Part shown: positions 46,531 through 57,345 of the stretch, one piece after another
How the letters are laid out: every line of letters starts with the position of its first letter
Numbering within the stretch: position 1 is the stretch's first letter
Position numbers and translations under genes: made by a program
The notes under the pieces: generated by a model
What the model was told of the DNA's origin: nothing
Databases searched by the model: none
Seen by the model: the letters and a program-made list of their open reading frames with translations, nothing else
Source of the DNA: Vagococcus luciliae
GTDB taxonomy: Bacteria; Bacillota; Bacilli; Lactobacillales; Vagococcaceae
Assembly (NCBI RefSeq): GCF_024637875.1
Contig: NZ_CP102451.1
Coordinates: 1,367,001-1,431,000, forward strand
Length of the DNA stretch: 64,000 bases
Direction: 5' to 3'

Positions 46531-47289
46531 ATGAAGCGAATCGAATCTTTGACCAATCAATGGGTAAAAGAAACCAAGAAATTACATAAAAAGAAGTATC
46601 GTGATATAACCAATCAATATATTTTAGAAGGAGAGCATTCTGTTCAGGAAGCTTTAGAAAATAATGGGTTGATTGATTGCGTGATTACAACTGATGATGG
46701 ATTATTAAAATATAAGTCTATTCTATCAAAGGTATCCGAGGAACAATTGGTTGTTGTGACTGATGGGATATTAAAGCAACTATCTGAATTACCAACACCA
46801 CAAGAAATTATCGCGATTATGAAAAAGTCAGAAGAATTAACAGGATTTGGGGAAAAAATCTTAGTTTTAGATCATGTGCAAGATCCTGGGAATGTGGGAA
46901 CGATGATCCGAACAGCAGATGCAGCTGGTTTTGATCAAGTTATATTAAGTGAAGGATGTGTAGATGTTTATCAATCAAAAGTTCAACGAGCATTACAAGG
47001 CAGTCAATTTCATGTATCTATTGTGACTAATGTTGCGTTAGATAAATGGATAGAACAGGCAAAAATGCGACATATTTTAACAGTTGCAACAGCATTAGAT
47101 GATACTGCGATGTCTTTTAAAGAATTACAGCTAACTGAGTCAATTGCCATTATTATGGGGAATGAGGGTCAAGGTGTCTCAAGTGATGTTTTACTACACG
47201 TGGATAAAAAGGTGTATATTCCAATGAAAGGTCAAGCAGAGTCGCTAAATGTCGCAGTTGCTGCTGGTATTGTTATGTTTCACTTTTAA
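46531..47289 (+). CDS. TrmH/SpoU-family RNA 2'-O-methyltransferase
   Basis: A 252-residue SPOUT enzyme. An N-terminal substrate-binding domain (KYRDITNQYILEGEHSVQEAL) precedes the knotted domain with its three motifs: VLDHVQDPGNVGTMIRTADA, IIMGNEGQGVS and IPMKGQAESLNVAVAAGI. The ATG at 46531 is preferred over 46498, which is in the promoter, and over 46519, which touches the AGAGG site; the spacing is slightly long. The family methylates rRNA or tRNA ribose. It is usually found near pheST in Firmicutes, as here. Confidence 0.88.
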   Translation: MKRIESLTNQWVKETKKLHKKKYRDITNQYILEGEHSVQEALENNGLIDCVITTDDGLLKYKSILSKVSEEQLVVVTDGILKQLSELPTPQEIIAIMKKSEELTGFGEKILVLDHVQDPGNVGTMIRTADAAGFDQVILSEGCVDVYQSKVQRALQGSQFHVSIVTNVALDKWIEQAKMRHILTVATALDDTAMSFKELQLTESIAIIMGNEGQGVSSDVLLHVDKKVYIPMKGQAESLNVAVAAGIVMFHF

Positions 47290-47405
47290 ATTATTATAAA
47301 TTTATTAAAGTCATGTTTTTTGATATATTTTTTTAAAAATAACTGATATATTGTTATCATGAAACTGTTTATAAAGTTATTGTTTAAGAAAGAAAGTGAT
47401 AGTAA

Positions 47406-47906
47406 ATGTCGTTAAATTGGCAAGAAGATACTGCTTACTTAGAACTTGTTGAAGATTTAATTTATACAGATGACGTTCAAAGTTTAAAAAAATACACACA
47501 ACATCATTACTCAAATCGTTTAGAACATTCGATTCAAGTATCTTATAAGAGTTACAAACTCGCAAAAAAGTGGGGTGGAAATGTTAGGGCAACTGCTCGA
47601 GCAGGCTTACTTCATGATTTGTTTTTCTATGATTGGCGCGAACAAAAAATGGGCGAAGGCACACATGCTTATGTTCATCCACGTATTGCTTTAAAAAATG
47701 CGAAAAAATTAACAGATATCTCACCACTTGAAGAAGATATCATTATTAAGCATATGTTTGGAGCTACAATAGCCCCTCCTAAGTACAAAGAAAGTTATAT
47801 TGTCACACTGGTTGATAAATATTGTGCCTGTGAAGAAGTTATTAAACCATTGTTTAAAAAAGTAAAATTAAAAGCCGTAGAATATTCTAAAGTGGTACAT
47901 TTGTAA
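47406..47906 (+). CDS. HD-domain protein
   Basis: A 166-residue cytosolic HD-superfamily protein. The metal ligands appear as RLEHSIQVSYKSYKLAKKWG and AGLLHDLFFYDW, with a later VDKYCACEE. Such proteins are often phosphohydrolases of nucleotides or second messengers. AAGAAAG lies before the ATG. It has its own terminator; substrate unknown. Confidence 0.82.
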   Translation: MSLNWQEDTAYLELVEDLIYTDDVQSLKKYTQHHYSNRLEHSIQVSYKSYKLAKKWGGNVRATARAGLLHDLFFYDWREQKMGEGTHAYVHPRIALKNAKKLTDISPLEEDIIIKHMFGATIAPPKYKESYIVTLVDKYCACEEVIKPLFKKVKLKAVEYSKVVHL

Positions 47907-47940
47907 GCTGACAGATAGTATTTGTCAGCTTATTGTTTTA
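47905..47940 (+). terminator. Terminator after the HD-domain gene
   Basis: AAGCTGACA/TGTCAGCTT, followed by ATTGTTTT. Confidence 0.75.
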
Positions 47941-47991
47941 TACTAGAAAATATAGTATAAAAATTGATAGTTGATGGTGAGGAGGCAGTTT

Positions 47992-48318
47992 ATGAATTCC
48001 TGTGAGAAAAGACAGTTTGAACTTTGTCCAAAATTCGAAAAAACATTTGATATGTTAGGTAAAAAATGGAATGGTTTGATTATTGATGTGTTACTAGAGG
48101 ATGGCACACAGCGATTTGTTGAGTTAGCTAATAAAATACCAGATGTTAGTGATCGAGTGTTGGTTGAGCGGTTGAAAGAATTGGAAGAAAAGGGAATTGT
48201 GACACGAGATGAACATCCTATAGAAAAAAAACGCATTGATTACTCTTTGACTGAAAAAGGAGAAGCATTACGCTCTGTCATGAATGAAGTCCAAAGTTGG
48301 GGAGAAAAATGGATGTAA
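47992..48318 (+). CDS. HxlR-family transcriptional regulator
   Basis: A 108-residue winged-helix protein. CPKFEKTFDMLGKKWNGLII, RFVELANKIPDVSDRVLVERL and RIDYSLTEKGEAL are typical of HxlR. A Cys lies near the N-terminus, as in redox or aldehyde sensors of the family. The ATG at 47992 follows GTGAGGAGGCAG. It precedes the pheST T-box but has no visible regulatory target beside it. Confidence 0.88.
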   Translation: MNSCEKRQFELCPKFEKTFDMLGKKWNGLIIDVLLEDGTQRFVELANKIPDVSDRVLVERLKELEEKGIVTRDEHPIEKKRIDYSLTEKGEALRSVMNEVQSWGEKWM

Positions 48319-48326
48319 GAATCATC

Positions 48327-48355
48327 TTGACGGACCATTTTATTTCTTGTACACT
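48327..48355 (+). promoter_or_regulatory. pheST promoter
   Basis: TTGACG and TACACT with a 17-base spacer, just upstream of the T-box leader. Confidence 0.75.
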
Positions 48356-48374
48356 TTAGACATATAGTAAAAAC

Positions 48375-48595
48375 GTTATAGGAAACGAGTAGTTTAGTAT
48401 GTTTCTCATTAGGGAGGATTGCCATAGACTGAAAGCAATCTGTGAAAAGGCTAGATGAAGTTCACTTCCTTAGTTGTTTGGTTGTCAAACCGGTGATCTG
48501 CATCATCGTTAACAAATAAAGATGCTTTTAGCATAAAAATTGGATGGTACCACGAGACATCGTTCCTTTTCATAAAGGAATGGTGTCTTTTTTGT
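48375..48595 (+). promoter_or_regulatory. T-box riboswitch, tRNA-Phe specific
   Basis: The leader ends in the T-box core TGGATGGTACCACG, where UGGU can pair with the ACCA end of an uncharged tRNA. A specifier UUC (Phe) at 48461-48463 lies between GAAG and CTTC. A terminator, ACATCGTTCCTTT against AAAGGAATGGTGT with T7 (48554-48593), competes with the antiterminator. Low charging of tRNA-Phe should therefore raise pheST transcription. Confidence 0.93.
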
Positions 48596-48618
48596 TGGAT
48601 TAAGAAAGGATGAAACAA

Positions 48619-49665
48619 ATGGAAATCAAAGAAAGATTGGAATCACTACGTAAAGATTTTATTGAAAAGATTGCACAAGTGGAAACATTAGATCATTTAA
48701 ATAATATACGTGTTGAGGTAATGGGAAAAAAAGGAAGTATGACAGAAATACTTCGTGGAATGAAAGATTTATCAAATGAAGAGCGACCAGTTGTCGGAAG
48801 TTTGGCTAATGAAATTAGAGATGTATTATCCACTCAAATAGATGAGAAAAAACAAGAACTTGAAGAAGAAGCGCTTAATCAAGCATTATTAAATGAAACA
48901 ATCGATGTGACACTGCCAGGTAAAGTATCAAGTACTGGAACACCTCATATTTTAACACAAGTGATGCAAGAAATTGAAGATGTCTTTTTAGGTTTAGGTT
49001 ACGAAATCATTGAAGGATATGAAGTTGAAAAAGATTACTATAACTTTGAGAGAATGAACTTACCTAAAGATCACCCAGCTCGTGATATGCAAGATTCATT
49101 TTATATTACAGATGATATGTTGTTAAGAACACATACATCACCTATTCAAGCACGTACGATGGAAAAACATGATTTTTCAAAAGCACCACTTCGTATGATT
49201 AGTCCAGGGAAAGTTTACCGACGTGATAGTGATGATGCCACTCACAGTCATCAATTCCATCAAATTGAAGGATTAGTTGTTGATAAACACATCACAATGG
49301 CAGACTTAAAAGGAACGCTTGAAGTGTTACTTAAAAAATTATTCGGGGAAGATCGTAGTATTCGTCTAAGACCAAGTTACTTTCCATTTACGGAGCCTTC
49401 AGTTGAGGTGGATATTAGCTGTTTCAAATGTGGCGGTAAAGGCTGTAACGTATGTAAACACACTGGCTGGATTGAAATTTTAGGTGCAGGCATTGTACAT
49501 CCAAGCGTTCTTGAAATGTCAGGTATTGACTCAAACGAGTATAGTGGATTTGCTTTTGGATTAGGACCTGATAGAGTAGCAATGTTGAAATACGGTGTCA
49601 ATGATATCCGTTATTTCTATCAGAATGATGTGCGTTTCTTAGAGCAATTTAAGGTAAAGGGGTAG
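48619..49665 (+). CDS. pheS: Phenylalanyl-tRNA synthetase alpha subunit
   Basis: A 348-residue class II synthetase subunit. An N-terminal coiled coil (about 1-85) is followed by motif 2 ([20 protein letters not shown]), the Phe-pocket region [13 protein letters not shown] and motif 3 ([14 protein letters not shown]). Four Cys in [13 protein letters not shown] suggest a metal knuckle. The ATG at 48619 is nine bases after AAAGG; the one at 48610 abuts that site. It forms an alpha2-beta2 enzyme with PheT. Confidence 0.96.
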   Translation: MEIKERLESLRKDFIEKIAQVETLDHLNNIRVEVMGKKGSMTEILRGMKDLSNEERPVVGSLANEIRDVLSTQIDEKKQELEEEALNQALLNETIDVTLPGKVSSTGTPHILTQVMQEIEDVFLGLGYEIIEGYEVEKDYYNFERMNLPKDHPARDMQDSFYITDDMLLRTHTSPIQARTMEKHDFSKAPLRMISPGKVYRRDSDDATHSHQFHQIEGLVVDKHITMADLKGTLEVLLKKLFGEDRSIRLRPSYFPFTEPSVEVDISCFKCGGKGCNVCKHTGWIEILGAGIVHPSVLEMSGIDSNEYSGFAFGLGPDRVAMLKYGVNDIRYFYQNDVRFLEQFKVKG

Positions 49666-49671
49666 AGATAA

Positions 49672-52098
49672 ATGTTAGTATCATATAAATGGTTAAAAGA
49701 ACTTGTTGATGTGAAAGATATCGATGTTAATGAATTAGCGGATAAAATGTCACGTTCAGGAATTGAAGTAGAAGATGTGATGATTCCTGAAGAAGGACTA
49801 AAAAAAATTGTCGTAGGAGACGTTAAAGAATGTGTTCCTCATCCAGATAGTGATCACTTATCAATTTGCCAAGTAGATGTTGGCGAAGAAGAGTTGTATC
49901 AAATTGTTTGTGGTGCTCCAAATATCACGGCAGGCAAAAAAGTGATTGTGGCTTTACCAAACTCACGTATTACTGGAAATGTCAAAATTAAAAAAGGTAA
50001 AATGCGTGGTGAAGTGTCATTAGGTATGATTTGTTCATTACAAGAATTAGGTTATTCAGATAGTGTGGTTCCTAAAGAATATTCTGAAGGAATTTATTTC
50101 TTACCAGAAGAGGCAGTACCAGGTCAACCAGTATTCCCATATTTGGGAATGGATGATGCAATTATTGAATTATCTGTCACACCAAATAGAGCCGATGCTT
50201 TAAGCATGATAGGGGTAGCTTATGAATTAGCTGCGATTTATGACAAAGATATTACATTACCAACTGTGACAATCAATGAAAATCCAGATGAACAAGTGGA
50301 AAATTTTGTGTCAATCAAATTAGCAGATGAAGAAGATGTGCCATCATATGGAATGAAAATTATCAAAGATGTCACAATTAAAGAAAGCCCAATGTGGTTA
50401 CAAACTCGTTTAATGAATGAAGGAATTCGTCCGATTAATAATATTGTCGACGTAACAAACTATACTTTATTATTATTTGGTCAACCACAACATGCCTTTG
50501 ATTACGATAAACTTGATTCAAAAGAAATCTATGTTCGTCGTGCAACAGACAAGGAAGATTTGACAACCTTAGACGGAGTTGAAAGAGAATTAACTACTGA
50601 AGATTTAGTGATTACAAATGGTAAAAAGGCCATTGCTTTAGCTGGTGTGATGGGTGGAGAAAATACTGAAATAACAAGTGAAACCACAACGATTGCATTA
50701 GAAACAGCTGTTTTTAATCCAACTCTTGTTCGTCGTACAGCAAGAAGATTAGCTTTATCAAGTGAATCTAGCCGTCGCTTTGAACGTGGGATTAACTGGT
50801 CAGTCATTCGTCAAGCTAGCGAGTTCTCTGCTAATCTAATGGCTGAACTTGGTGGTGGAACGATTGTGACAGGTGAAGCACTGGTTGAGTCAAATGTACC
50901 AACAGAACCAACTGTTTCAATCACATTAGAGAAAATCAATCGTTCATTAGGTACAAAATTATCAGCAATGGATGTTGAAAAGATCTTCCTACAACTAGGG
51001 TTTGATGTTGTATTAAGTGGGGAAACATTTGACGTGACAATTCCATTAAGACGTTGGGATATTAAGATTCCAGCTGACTTGATTGAAGAAGTAGCGCGTA
51101 TTTATGGATACGATAACTTACCTTCTACTTTACCAAGTGGAGAGTCTTTACCTGGTAAATTATCATTTAAACAGCAAATGACTCGTCAGATTAGATCATT
51201 ATTAGAAGGAAAAGGATTAACTGAAGCGATTAGCTATGCATTAACGTCTCCTGAATCAGCTGTTCAATTTAAACTAGATACAGAAAATTCAGAGGACATT
51301 GTCGAGCTTGATTTTCCAATGAGTGAAGAGCATTCTGTGTTACGTCAAAGTTTAGTTAATGGCTTACTTAAAGATGTTTCTTACAATGTGGCGAGAAAAG
51401 CAAGTGGTGTGGCATTTTATGAAATTGGACACGTGTTTAACTGGTACGATAAGTCTGATTTACCAAAAGAAACCACACATTTAGCAATGGCTATGACAGG
51501 CGTTTCTCGTAAAAAAGATTGGAAAGAATCACAAGAAGTGGTTGATTTTTATGAAGCAAAAGGAATTGTTGAGTCATTAATTAGCTTTTTAGGACTTGAA
51601 AAAGAAGTGGTTTATCAACCAAATCAAACATTAAAAGAGATGCATCCAGGTCGTACAGCAGATATTTTAGTTGGCGAAAGTCATGTTGGTTTTGTGGGAC
51701 AAATCCATCCTAAATTATCAAAAGATATGGACTTGAAAGAAACATATGTTGTGGAAATTGATTTAGATAAATTATTTGAATTTGTACCAGAAGATAATGT
51801 TTACAAAGAAGTAGGTAAATATCCATCAATCAAACGTGATATTGCCTTGTTAGTTGATGAAACAGTGTCACATCAACAAATTGTTGATGTGATTGAAGCA
51901 ACTGGAGGTAAAAACTTAAGATCAATTCATCTATTTGATTTATTCAAAGGGGAAAAATTAGGTAAAGGGAAAAAATCTCTTGCGTATTCTCTTGTATTCC
52001 GAAATGACGACTCAACTTTAGTTGAAGACGAAGTGGTTTCTGTTATGAACAAAATAGAAAAAGCGTTAGTTAATGAGTTAAACATTGAAGTCAGATAA
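49672..52098 (+). CDS. pheT: Phenylalanyl-tRNA synthetase beta subunit
   Basis: An 808-residue subunit. In order: an EMAP/tRNA-binding domain (about 40-155, [14 protein letters not shown]), the B3/B4 editing domain ([20 protein letters not shown]), B5, the pseudo-catalytic core, and a C-terminal anticodon-binding FDX-ACB domain (about 715-808, [16 protein letters not shown]). Length is full. It starts 6 bases after pheS and is followed by a terminator. Confidence 0.97.
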   Translation: MLVSYKWLKELVDVKDIDVNELADKMSRSGIEVEDVMIPEEGLKKIVVGDVKECVPHPDSDHLSICQVDVGEEELYQIVCGAPNITAGKKVIVALPNSRITGNVKIKKGKMRGEVSLGMICSLQELGYSDSVVPKEYSEGIYFLPEEAVPGQPVFPYLGMDDAIIELSVTPNRADALSMIGVAYELAAIYDKDITLPTVTINENPDEQVENFVSIKLADEEDVPSYGMKIIKDVTIKESPMWLQTRLMNEGIRPINNIVDVTNYTLLLFGQPQHAFDYDKLDSKEIYVRRATDKEDLTTLDGVERELTTEDLVITNGKKAIALAGVMGGENTEITSETTTIALETAVFNPTLVRRTARRLALSSESSRRFERGINWSVIRQASEFSANLMAELGGGTIVTGEALVESNVPTEPTVSITLEKINRSLGTKLSAMDVEKIFLQLGFDVVLSGETFDVTIPLRRWDIKIPADLIEEVARIYGYDNLPSTLPSGESLPGKLSFKQQMTRQIRSLLEGKGLTEAISYALTSPESAVQFKLDTENSEDIVELDFPMSEEHSVLRQSLVNGLLKDVSYNVARKASGVAFYEIGHVFNWYDKSDLPKETTHLAMAMTGVSRKKDWKESQEVVDFYEAKGIVESLISFLGLEKEVVYQPNQTLKEMHPGRTADILVGESHVGFVGQIHPKLSKDMDLKETYVVEIDLDKLFEFVPEDNVYKEVGKYPSIKRDIALLVDETVSHQQIVDVIEATGGKNLRSIHLFDLFKGEKLGKGKKSLAYSLVFRNDDSTLVEDEVVSVMNKIEKALVNELNIEVR

Positions 52099-52102
52099 TA
52101 TG

Positions 52103-52149
52103 AAAACAATTAGTATGTGATAATAATCATGTGCTAATTGTTTTTTTTA
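52103..52149 (+). terminator. Terminator after pheT
   Basis: AAACAATTAG/CTAATTGTTT across a loop of about 20 bases, with eight T. Confidence 0.8.
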
Positions 52150-52218
52150 TTTAAAAGGACAGAAAAACAAATAAAAGTTTGGTATTATAGATGGGATAAT
52201 ATATTAAAGGAGATTGGG

Positions 52219-53628
52219 ATGGTATTAAAAAAGTGTTTAAAAAGATTATTTGTGGGAATGATTTTTTTTAGTTTTCTATTTGTAACACAGGTTTCAGCAG
52301 AAGAGATACCAAGCATGATGGATTTAATTAATGAATCGGGTTTTACTGTCAATGAAGCAGATAAACCAAAAGGTGCAGTGTTAATTGATGCAAATACAGG
52401 GCAGTATTTGTGGGGAGAAAATCCTGATAGGCCACATAATCCAGCAAGTATTATGAAATTAATGGTTGTTTATTTAGTTTATCAAGCAATTGAAGAAGGA
52501 AAACTCACGCTAGATACAACAGTTGAAGCCAACGAGCGCTATGTAGCGATTTCTCAAATTTATCAATTAAGTAATAATAAGATTCAGTTAGGAGCCTCCT
52601 ACCCAGTAAGAGAATTGCTAAAAATGGCAGTTGTGCCTTCTTCAAATGTAGCAACAGTCATGTTAGCAGATTTAGTTGAACCAAATGCTGTAGAATTTTT
52701 AAATAAAGTGAATCAAACCGCGCAAGAATTAGGCATGAACGACACTAAAATTGTCAACATAACTGGTGCAGAAATCAGTGCGTTTCATGGTTTATACGCA
52801 TCAGAAGGAATTGATACATCATCCTTAGAAATGAATGCATCTAATACAACAACAGCAAGAGATTTAGCAACATTTACCTATTTTTTGTTATCAAAATATC
52901 CTGATATTTTAACCATAACTAATTCATCAAAAGTCACAGCAATGACAGGGACACCATTTGAGGAGACATTTGACACGTATAATTATTCGCTACCGGGATT
53001 AGAATATTCTTATGAAGGAGTCGATGGATTAAAGACAGGTTCTAGCCCATCAGGAGGGTTTAACATTGATATGACAGCAAAAAAGGGTGATTTACGTTTA
53101 ATCGCAATAGTATTAGGTGTAGGTGATTGGTCAGACCAAACTGGTGAGTATAAGCGACATCCTTTTGCTAATGCTATGTTAAATTATGGTTTTAATCATT
53201 ATGAATACAAAAATATTTTAGAGACTGGTGAACACGAAATAGAAAATAAAGTTATTATGACAGATAAACCGCTATACGATACAGTGAAAAAGGATAAATC
53301 TTATACATTGAGTTTAGATGATGGCAATGTACTTGTTGTTAATAGGCTAGAAAAAATTTCAGCGACTATTCCAGTAGTGGAAGTGTCATATAAAGAAAAA
53401 GAACATTCTGTTAAAAAAGTATTAAAAAATACACCTGTTGAATTAATAGCATTAAATATCCCAACAACGCAATCTGAATGGTTGCAGACAGCAAAACGAT
53501 TTTGGAAAGAAATAGCTGTTGGATTTATTAGTTTAATTTTTTTACTATTTTTAATAATATGGTATATTAGAAAAAGAAACCGACGAAAAAGGATTAAAGA
53601 GAGAATGAAACGCTATTCTCGAAGATAA
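52219..53628 (+). CDS. dacA: D-alanyl-D-alanine carboxypeptidase (DacA/PBP5 type)
   Basis: A 469-residue low-molecular-weight penicillin-binding protein that trims pentapeptide side chains. A signal peptide ends near VSAEE. The active site has Ser77-x-x-Lys80 (NPASIMKL), SSN in VVPSSNVATV and KTG in DGLKTGSSPSGG. A C-terminal PBP5-like domain and a membrane helix with a basic tail (IRKRNRRKRIKERMKR) follow. The start is fixed by AAAGGAG before 52219; the open frame upstream is not coding. Confidence 0.93.
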   Translation: MVLKKCLKRLFVGMIFFSFLFVTQVSAEEIPSMMDLINESGFTVNEADKPKGAVLIDANTGQYLWGENPDRPHNPASIMKLMVVYLVYQAIEEGKLTLDTTVEANERYVAISQIYQLSNNKIQLGASYPVRELLKMAVVPSSNVATVMLADLVEPNAVEFLNKVNQTAQELGMNDTKIVNITGAEISAFHGLYASEGIDTSSLEMNASNTTTARDLATFTYFLLSKYPDILTITNSSKVTAMTGTPFEETFDTYNYSLPGLEYSYEGVDGLKTGSSPSGGFNIDMTAKKGDLRLIAIVLGVGDWSDQTGEYKRHPFANAMLNYGFNHYEYKNILETGEHEIENKVIMTDKPLYDTVKKDKSYTLSLDDGNVLVVNRLEKISATIPVVEVSYKEKEHSVKKVLKNTPVELIALNIPTTQSEWLQTAKRFWKEIAVGFISLIFLLFLIIWYIRKRNRRKRIKERMKRYSRR

Positions 53629-53660
53629 TTTTCGTTAAAAAAATAAGGGAGGATGTAATG

Positions 53661-54509
53661 ATGACAGAACAGACTTACTATACTCTAAAAGATGGTAACA
53701 GAATTCCAGTAGTGGGATTTGGTACGTGGCAAGCTGAAAGTGGTGAAATAGCAAAACAAGCAGTAAAATCTGCGTTAGAAGCGGGTTATCGTCATATTGA
53801 CACAGCAATGATTTATGGTAATGAAGAAAGTGTAGGCGAAGCAATTAAAGAAAGTGGTATTCCACGTGAAAGATTATTTATTACCACAAAGTTATGGAAC
53901 AAAGATCACTCATACGATAAAGCAAAACTGGCTATCGATGAGTCTTTAGAGAGATTAGGCCTTGATTATTTAGATTTATATTTAATTCATTGGCCAAATC
54001 CAGTGGATTATCGGGACCATTGGCAAGAAGCGAATGCTAGTGCTTGGAAAGCGATGGAAGAGGCTCTCAACTCTGGAAAAGTAAAAAGTATCGGCGTTTC
54101 TAATTTTTTGACCCATCATTTGAAGGCGTTAGAAGAGACAGCTTCTTTTCAACCAGTGGTGAATCAAATTTATTTAAATCCTAGTGATCAACAACAAGAA
54201 ATTGTTAGTTATTGTAAAAATAAGGGTATTTTACTAGAGGCATATAGTCCACTAGGCACAGGTGATATTTTTAAATTAGATGAATTAGAAGAAATCGCTA
54301 AAGCACATGGTAAGACTGTGGCACAAGTTGTATTACGTTGGTCTCTTCAAAAGGGATTTGTACCACTTCCTAAGTCTGTTACTCCTAGTCGGATTAAAGA
54401 AAATATTGAGTTGTTTGATTTTGAACTATCTGAATTTGAGATGGGACTCATTGACGCTTTACAAGGAAAAGCTGGTCAGGCAAGAAATCCGGATGAAGTT
54501 AACTTTTAA
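53661..54509 (+). CDS. Aldo/keto reductase
   Basis: A 282-residue NADPH-dependent TIM-barrel reductase. Catalytic residues appear in YRHIDTAMIYGNEE (Asp, Tyr), ITTKLWNKDH (Lys) and YLIHWPNP (His). The cofactor region is VPLPKSVTPSRIKEN. The start is either of two adjacent ATGs (53658, 53661); the latter is 8 bases after GGGAGG. Related enzymes reduce methylglyoxal, 2,5-diketogluconate and similar carbonyls; substrate unknown. Confidence 0.92.
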   Translation: MTEQTYYTLKDGNRIPVVGFGTWQAESGEIAKQAVKSALEAGYRHIDTAMIYGNEESVGEAIKESGIPRERLFITTKLWNKDHSYDKAKLAIDESLERLGLDYLDLYLIHWPNPVDYRDHWQEANASAWKAMEEALNSGKVKSIGVSNFLTHHLKALEETASFQPVVNQIYLNPSDQQQEIVSYCKNKGILLEAYSPLGTGDIFKLDELEEIAKAHGKTVAQVVLRWSLQKGFVPLPKSVTPSRIKENIELFDFELSEFEMGLIDALQGKAGQARNPDEVNF

Positions 54510-54535
54510 AAGGCTCTTTATAAAGAGCCTTTTTC
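54508..54535 (+). terminator. Terminator after the aldo/keto reductase
   Basis: AAAAGGCTCTTTATAAAGAGCCTTTTT, starting at the stop codon. Confidence 0.9.
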
Positions 54536-54569
54536 TTCATTAAAAAGATGAGTAGATTGGGAGAAATTG

Positions 54570-56102
54570 ATGGAAAAGTTATTAAAAGTTATCTCAAACA
54601 GAGCTGTTATTATTGTGTTATTAATCCTTCTTCAATTAGGTGTGTTATTTGCGATTGTGTTTAGATTTCAAAATTATTTTGTTTATTTTTATACGTTCTA
54701 TTTATTAATTTCCAGTTCTGTTGTGATAAAAATTATTAATAGTCGAAGTAATCCAGCTTACAAAATTGCTTGGATTATTCCAATTATGTTAATTCCTATT
54801 TTTGGGACGGTTATTTATTTAGTATTTGGACGTGTTCGCTTTAGTAAAAAAGAAAAAACAAAAATGGAAGTGATTCAAGAAAGAGAACAACTTGCCAATG
54901 AGCGAACAGTGCCAAAAGCAAAAATAACAGATGGTAATCAAAATGCTATAATACAGTCTAATTATTTAAGTAAATATGGAGAATCTTCTTTGTTTACACA
55001 TACAACCAGTGAATATTATCCATTGGGTGAGCAAGCTTTTGAAGCCATGATTGAGGATTTAAAAAAAGCTGAAAAATACATTTTTATGGAATTTTTTATC
55101 GTTAATGAAGGTGAAATGTGGCAAACCATTCTTGATATTATGATAAAAAAAGCAAGAGAAGGTGTGGATGTTCGATTTATTTATGATGATTTTGGATGTT
55201 TGTTTACATTACCTCATGGATATGATAAAAAATTAAGAAAAGAAGGCATAAAGTGTTGTGTTTTTAATCCATTTATTCCTGTATTATCTCCAATTTTCAA
55301 TAATCGTAATCATAGGAAAATAACTGTCATTGATGGAAAAATCGCTTATACAGGTGGAATTAACTTAGCTGATGAATACATCAATGCGATTGAGCGTTTT
55401 GGTCATTGGAAAGATAATTCAATCAAACTTGTCGGAGAGGCAGCGTGGGGATTTTCTTTGTTATTTTTATCTATGTGGGATTTTGTCAATTCAACTGAAA
55501 GTAGAGTAGAAGAATTTATTCCAACCTATGAGGCTAATGAACTACCGGAAACAAAAGGATATTATCAACCTTATGTGGATTCCCCGTTTGATAGAGAAAC
55601 AGTTGGAATGAATGTCTATTTAAATCTAATCAATCGTGCGACGGATTATGTCTATTTTACTACTCCTTATTTGGTTATTGATAATTTATTGATGGAAGCT
55701 CTATGTAATGCCGCAAAAGGTGGTGTCGATGTGAGGATTATTACCCCACATATTCCTGACAAGTGGTATGTTCATGCCGTGACCAAATCAAACTATGCTC
55801 AACTAATTGAAGCAGGAGTAAAAATATATGAATACACGCCAGGTTTTATCCATTCTAAAACCTGTGTGGTGGATGGAGAGTATGCAACTGTCGGTACAGT
55901 CAATTTGGATTATCGTAGTTTATTTTTACATTTTGAATGTGGTGTGTGGATGTATAAAACGAATGGAGTAGACGATGTCCTACAAGATCACTTAGAAACA
56001 GAAAAATTAAGTCAATTAATTACATTAGAAGAAGCAAAAAACGTGTCATTCCCTAAAAAAGTTGTACAGGCGTGTTTATCGGTTTTTGCCCCGTTATTGT
56101 AA
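54570..56102 (+). CDS. cls: Cardiolipin synthase
   Basis: A 510-residue membrane phospholipase D-type enzyme that joins two phosphatidylglycerols. Two N-terminal membrane helices and the PLDc_N domain (IAWIIPIMLIPIFGTVIYLVFG) precede two HKD motifs: NHRKITVIDGKIAYTGGIN (about 248) and HSKTCVVDGEYATVGTVNLD (about 428). It starts at an ATG after TTGGGAG. Single gene. Confidence 0.94.
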   Translation: MEKLLKVISNRAVIIVLLILLQLGVLFAIVFRFQNYFVYFYTFYLLISSSVVIKIINSRSNPAYKIAWIIPIMLIPIFGTVIYLVFGRVRFSKKEKTKMEVIQEREQLANERTVPKAKITDGNQNAIIQSNYLSKYGESSLFTHTTSEYYPLGEQAFEAMIEDLKKAEKYIFMEFFIVNEGEMWQTILDIMIKKAREGVDVRFIYDDFGCLFTLPHGYDKKLRKEGIKCCVFNPFIPVLSPIFNNRNHRKITVIDGKIAYTGGINLADEYINAIERFGHWKDNSIKLVGEAAWGFSLLFLSMWDFVNSTESRVEEFIPTYEANELPETKGYYQPYVDSPFDRETVGMNVYLNLINRATDYVYFTTPYLVIDNLLMEALCNAAKGGVDVRIITPHIPDKWYVHAVTKSNYAQLIEAGVKIYEYTPGFIHSKTCVVDGEYATVGTVNLDYRSLFLHFECGVWMYKTNGVDDVLQDHLETEKLSQLITLEEAKNVSFPKKVVQACLSVFAPLL

Positions 56103-56137
56103 TAACAAAAAGATAGAAAAATGAGAGAGTGAAAAAT

Positions 56138-57286
56138 ATGCAAGCAGTTTATTTAGATCATGCAGCAACAACCCCAATGGCTCCTGAAGTGATTGAGGAA
56201 ATGACACGAATTATGTCATCAACATTTGGTAATCCATCTAGTGTCCATCAATTCGGTAGACAAGCAGAGTTTGAGTTAGATATGGCAAGAGATGTCGTTG
56301 CTTCTTCGATTGGTGCACAGTCACGCGAAATCGTCTTTAATGGTGGAGGGTCTGAAGGAGATAATACTGTGTTATTTGATGTTGCTAGACAAATGAAACA
56401 TCAAGGGAATCATATCATTACCACGAATGTTGAGCACTCTGCGGTGATTAAACCATTAAAAACATTAATGGAACAAGGGTTTGATGTGACTTTTTTACCG
56501 GTAGACAAAACTGGTAAAGTCACCGTAGAACAAATTCAAGAAGCTTTGACCCCTGAAACCATATTAGTGTCCATAATGTATGGAAATAATGAAATTGGAA
56601 CATTGAATCCAATTAAAGAGATTGGTCAATTACTTCACGAAAAAAATGTTTTATTCCATACAGATGCGGTACAAGCATTTGGTAGTGAAGTAATAGATGT
56701 GAATGATTTGTTCGTTGATTATTTGACTATCTCTGCTCATAAAATTAATGGCCCTAAAGGTGTAGGGTTTACTTATATTCGTTCGACAAAACCAACGCCA
56801 GTCTTAATACAAGGTGGCGACCAAGAAGAAAAAAGACGAGCAGGAACCGAAAATCTTGCTGGAATAGTGGGATTAAAAACAGCTGTATCACTATTAACGC
56901 CAGAGAAAAAAGAAACCAATAAAGAAAAATATTTTATTTTTGAAAAAACAATTTTAGAAACACTTGATGAAGCTGGCATTGAGTATGTCATTAATGGTGA
57001 TTTATCTAATAAATTACCTCATATTTTAAATATTTGGTTTAAAAATGTACCAAATCATGTACTATTATCACGATTAGATTTGGCTGGTTTTGCCATTTCG
57101 ATTGGCTCTGCTTGTAGTGCTGGAGATGTGAAACCCTCACGAGTGATAGAAGCAATTCATTCGGATTCTTCAGCAGCTGCTAAAGAATCCGTTCGAATTA
57201 GTTTTGGTCAAGGAGTAACAGAAGATAATATTATGGATTTTTCACAAAGATTAGTAGCGACGATTCAATCAATGTTGAAAAATTAG
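56138..57286 (+). CDS. Cysteine desulfurase (IscS/NifS type)
   Basis: A 382-residue PLP enzyme that transfers sulfur from cysteine. YLDHAATTPMAPEV opens the protein; the PLP Lys is in SAHKINGPKGVGF (about 202); the catalytic Cys is in SIGSACSAGDVKPSR (about 326) on a long loop of the IscS type. The ATG at 56138 is preferred over a GTG nine bases earlier. With DUF1831 and mnmA downstream it most likely supplies sulfur for tRNA 2-thiouridine. Confidence 0.92.
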   Translation: MQAVYLDHAATTPMAPEVIEEMTRIMSSTFGNPSSVHQFGRQAEFELDMARDVVASSIGAQSREIVFNGGGSEGDNTVLFDVARQMKHQGNHIITTNVEHSAVIKPLKTLMEQGFDVTFLPVDKTGKVTVEQIQEALTPETILVSIMYGNNEIGTLNPIKEIGQLLHEKNVLFHTDAVQAFGSEVIDVNDLFVDYLTISAHKINGPKGVGFTYIRSTKPTPVLIQGGDQEEKRRAGTENLAGIVGLKTAVSLLTPEKKETNKEKYFIFEKTILETLDEAGIEYVINGDLSNKLPHILNIWFKNVPNHVLLSRLDLAGFAISIGSACSAGDVKPSRVIEAIHSDSSAAAKESVRISFGQGVTEDNIMDFSQRLVATIQSMLKN

Positions 57287-57345
57287 TTGGTATTTGTAAA
57301 CAGATTTATTATAATGAAAGTATCAATTTTATTAGGAGGATTATT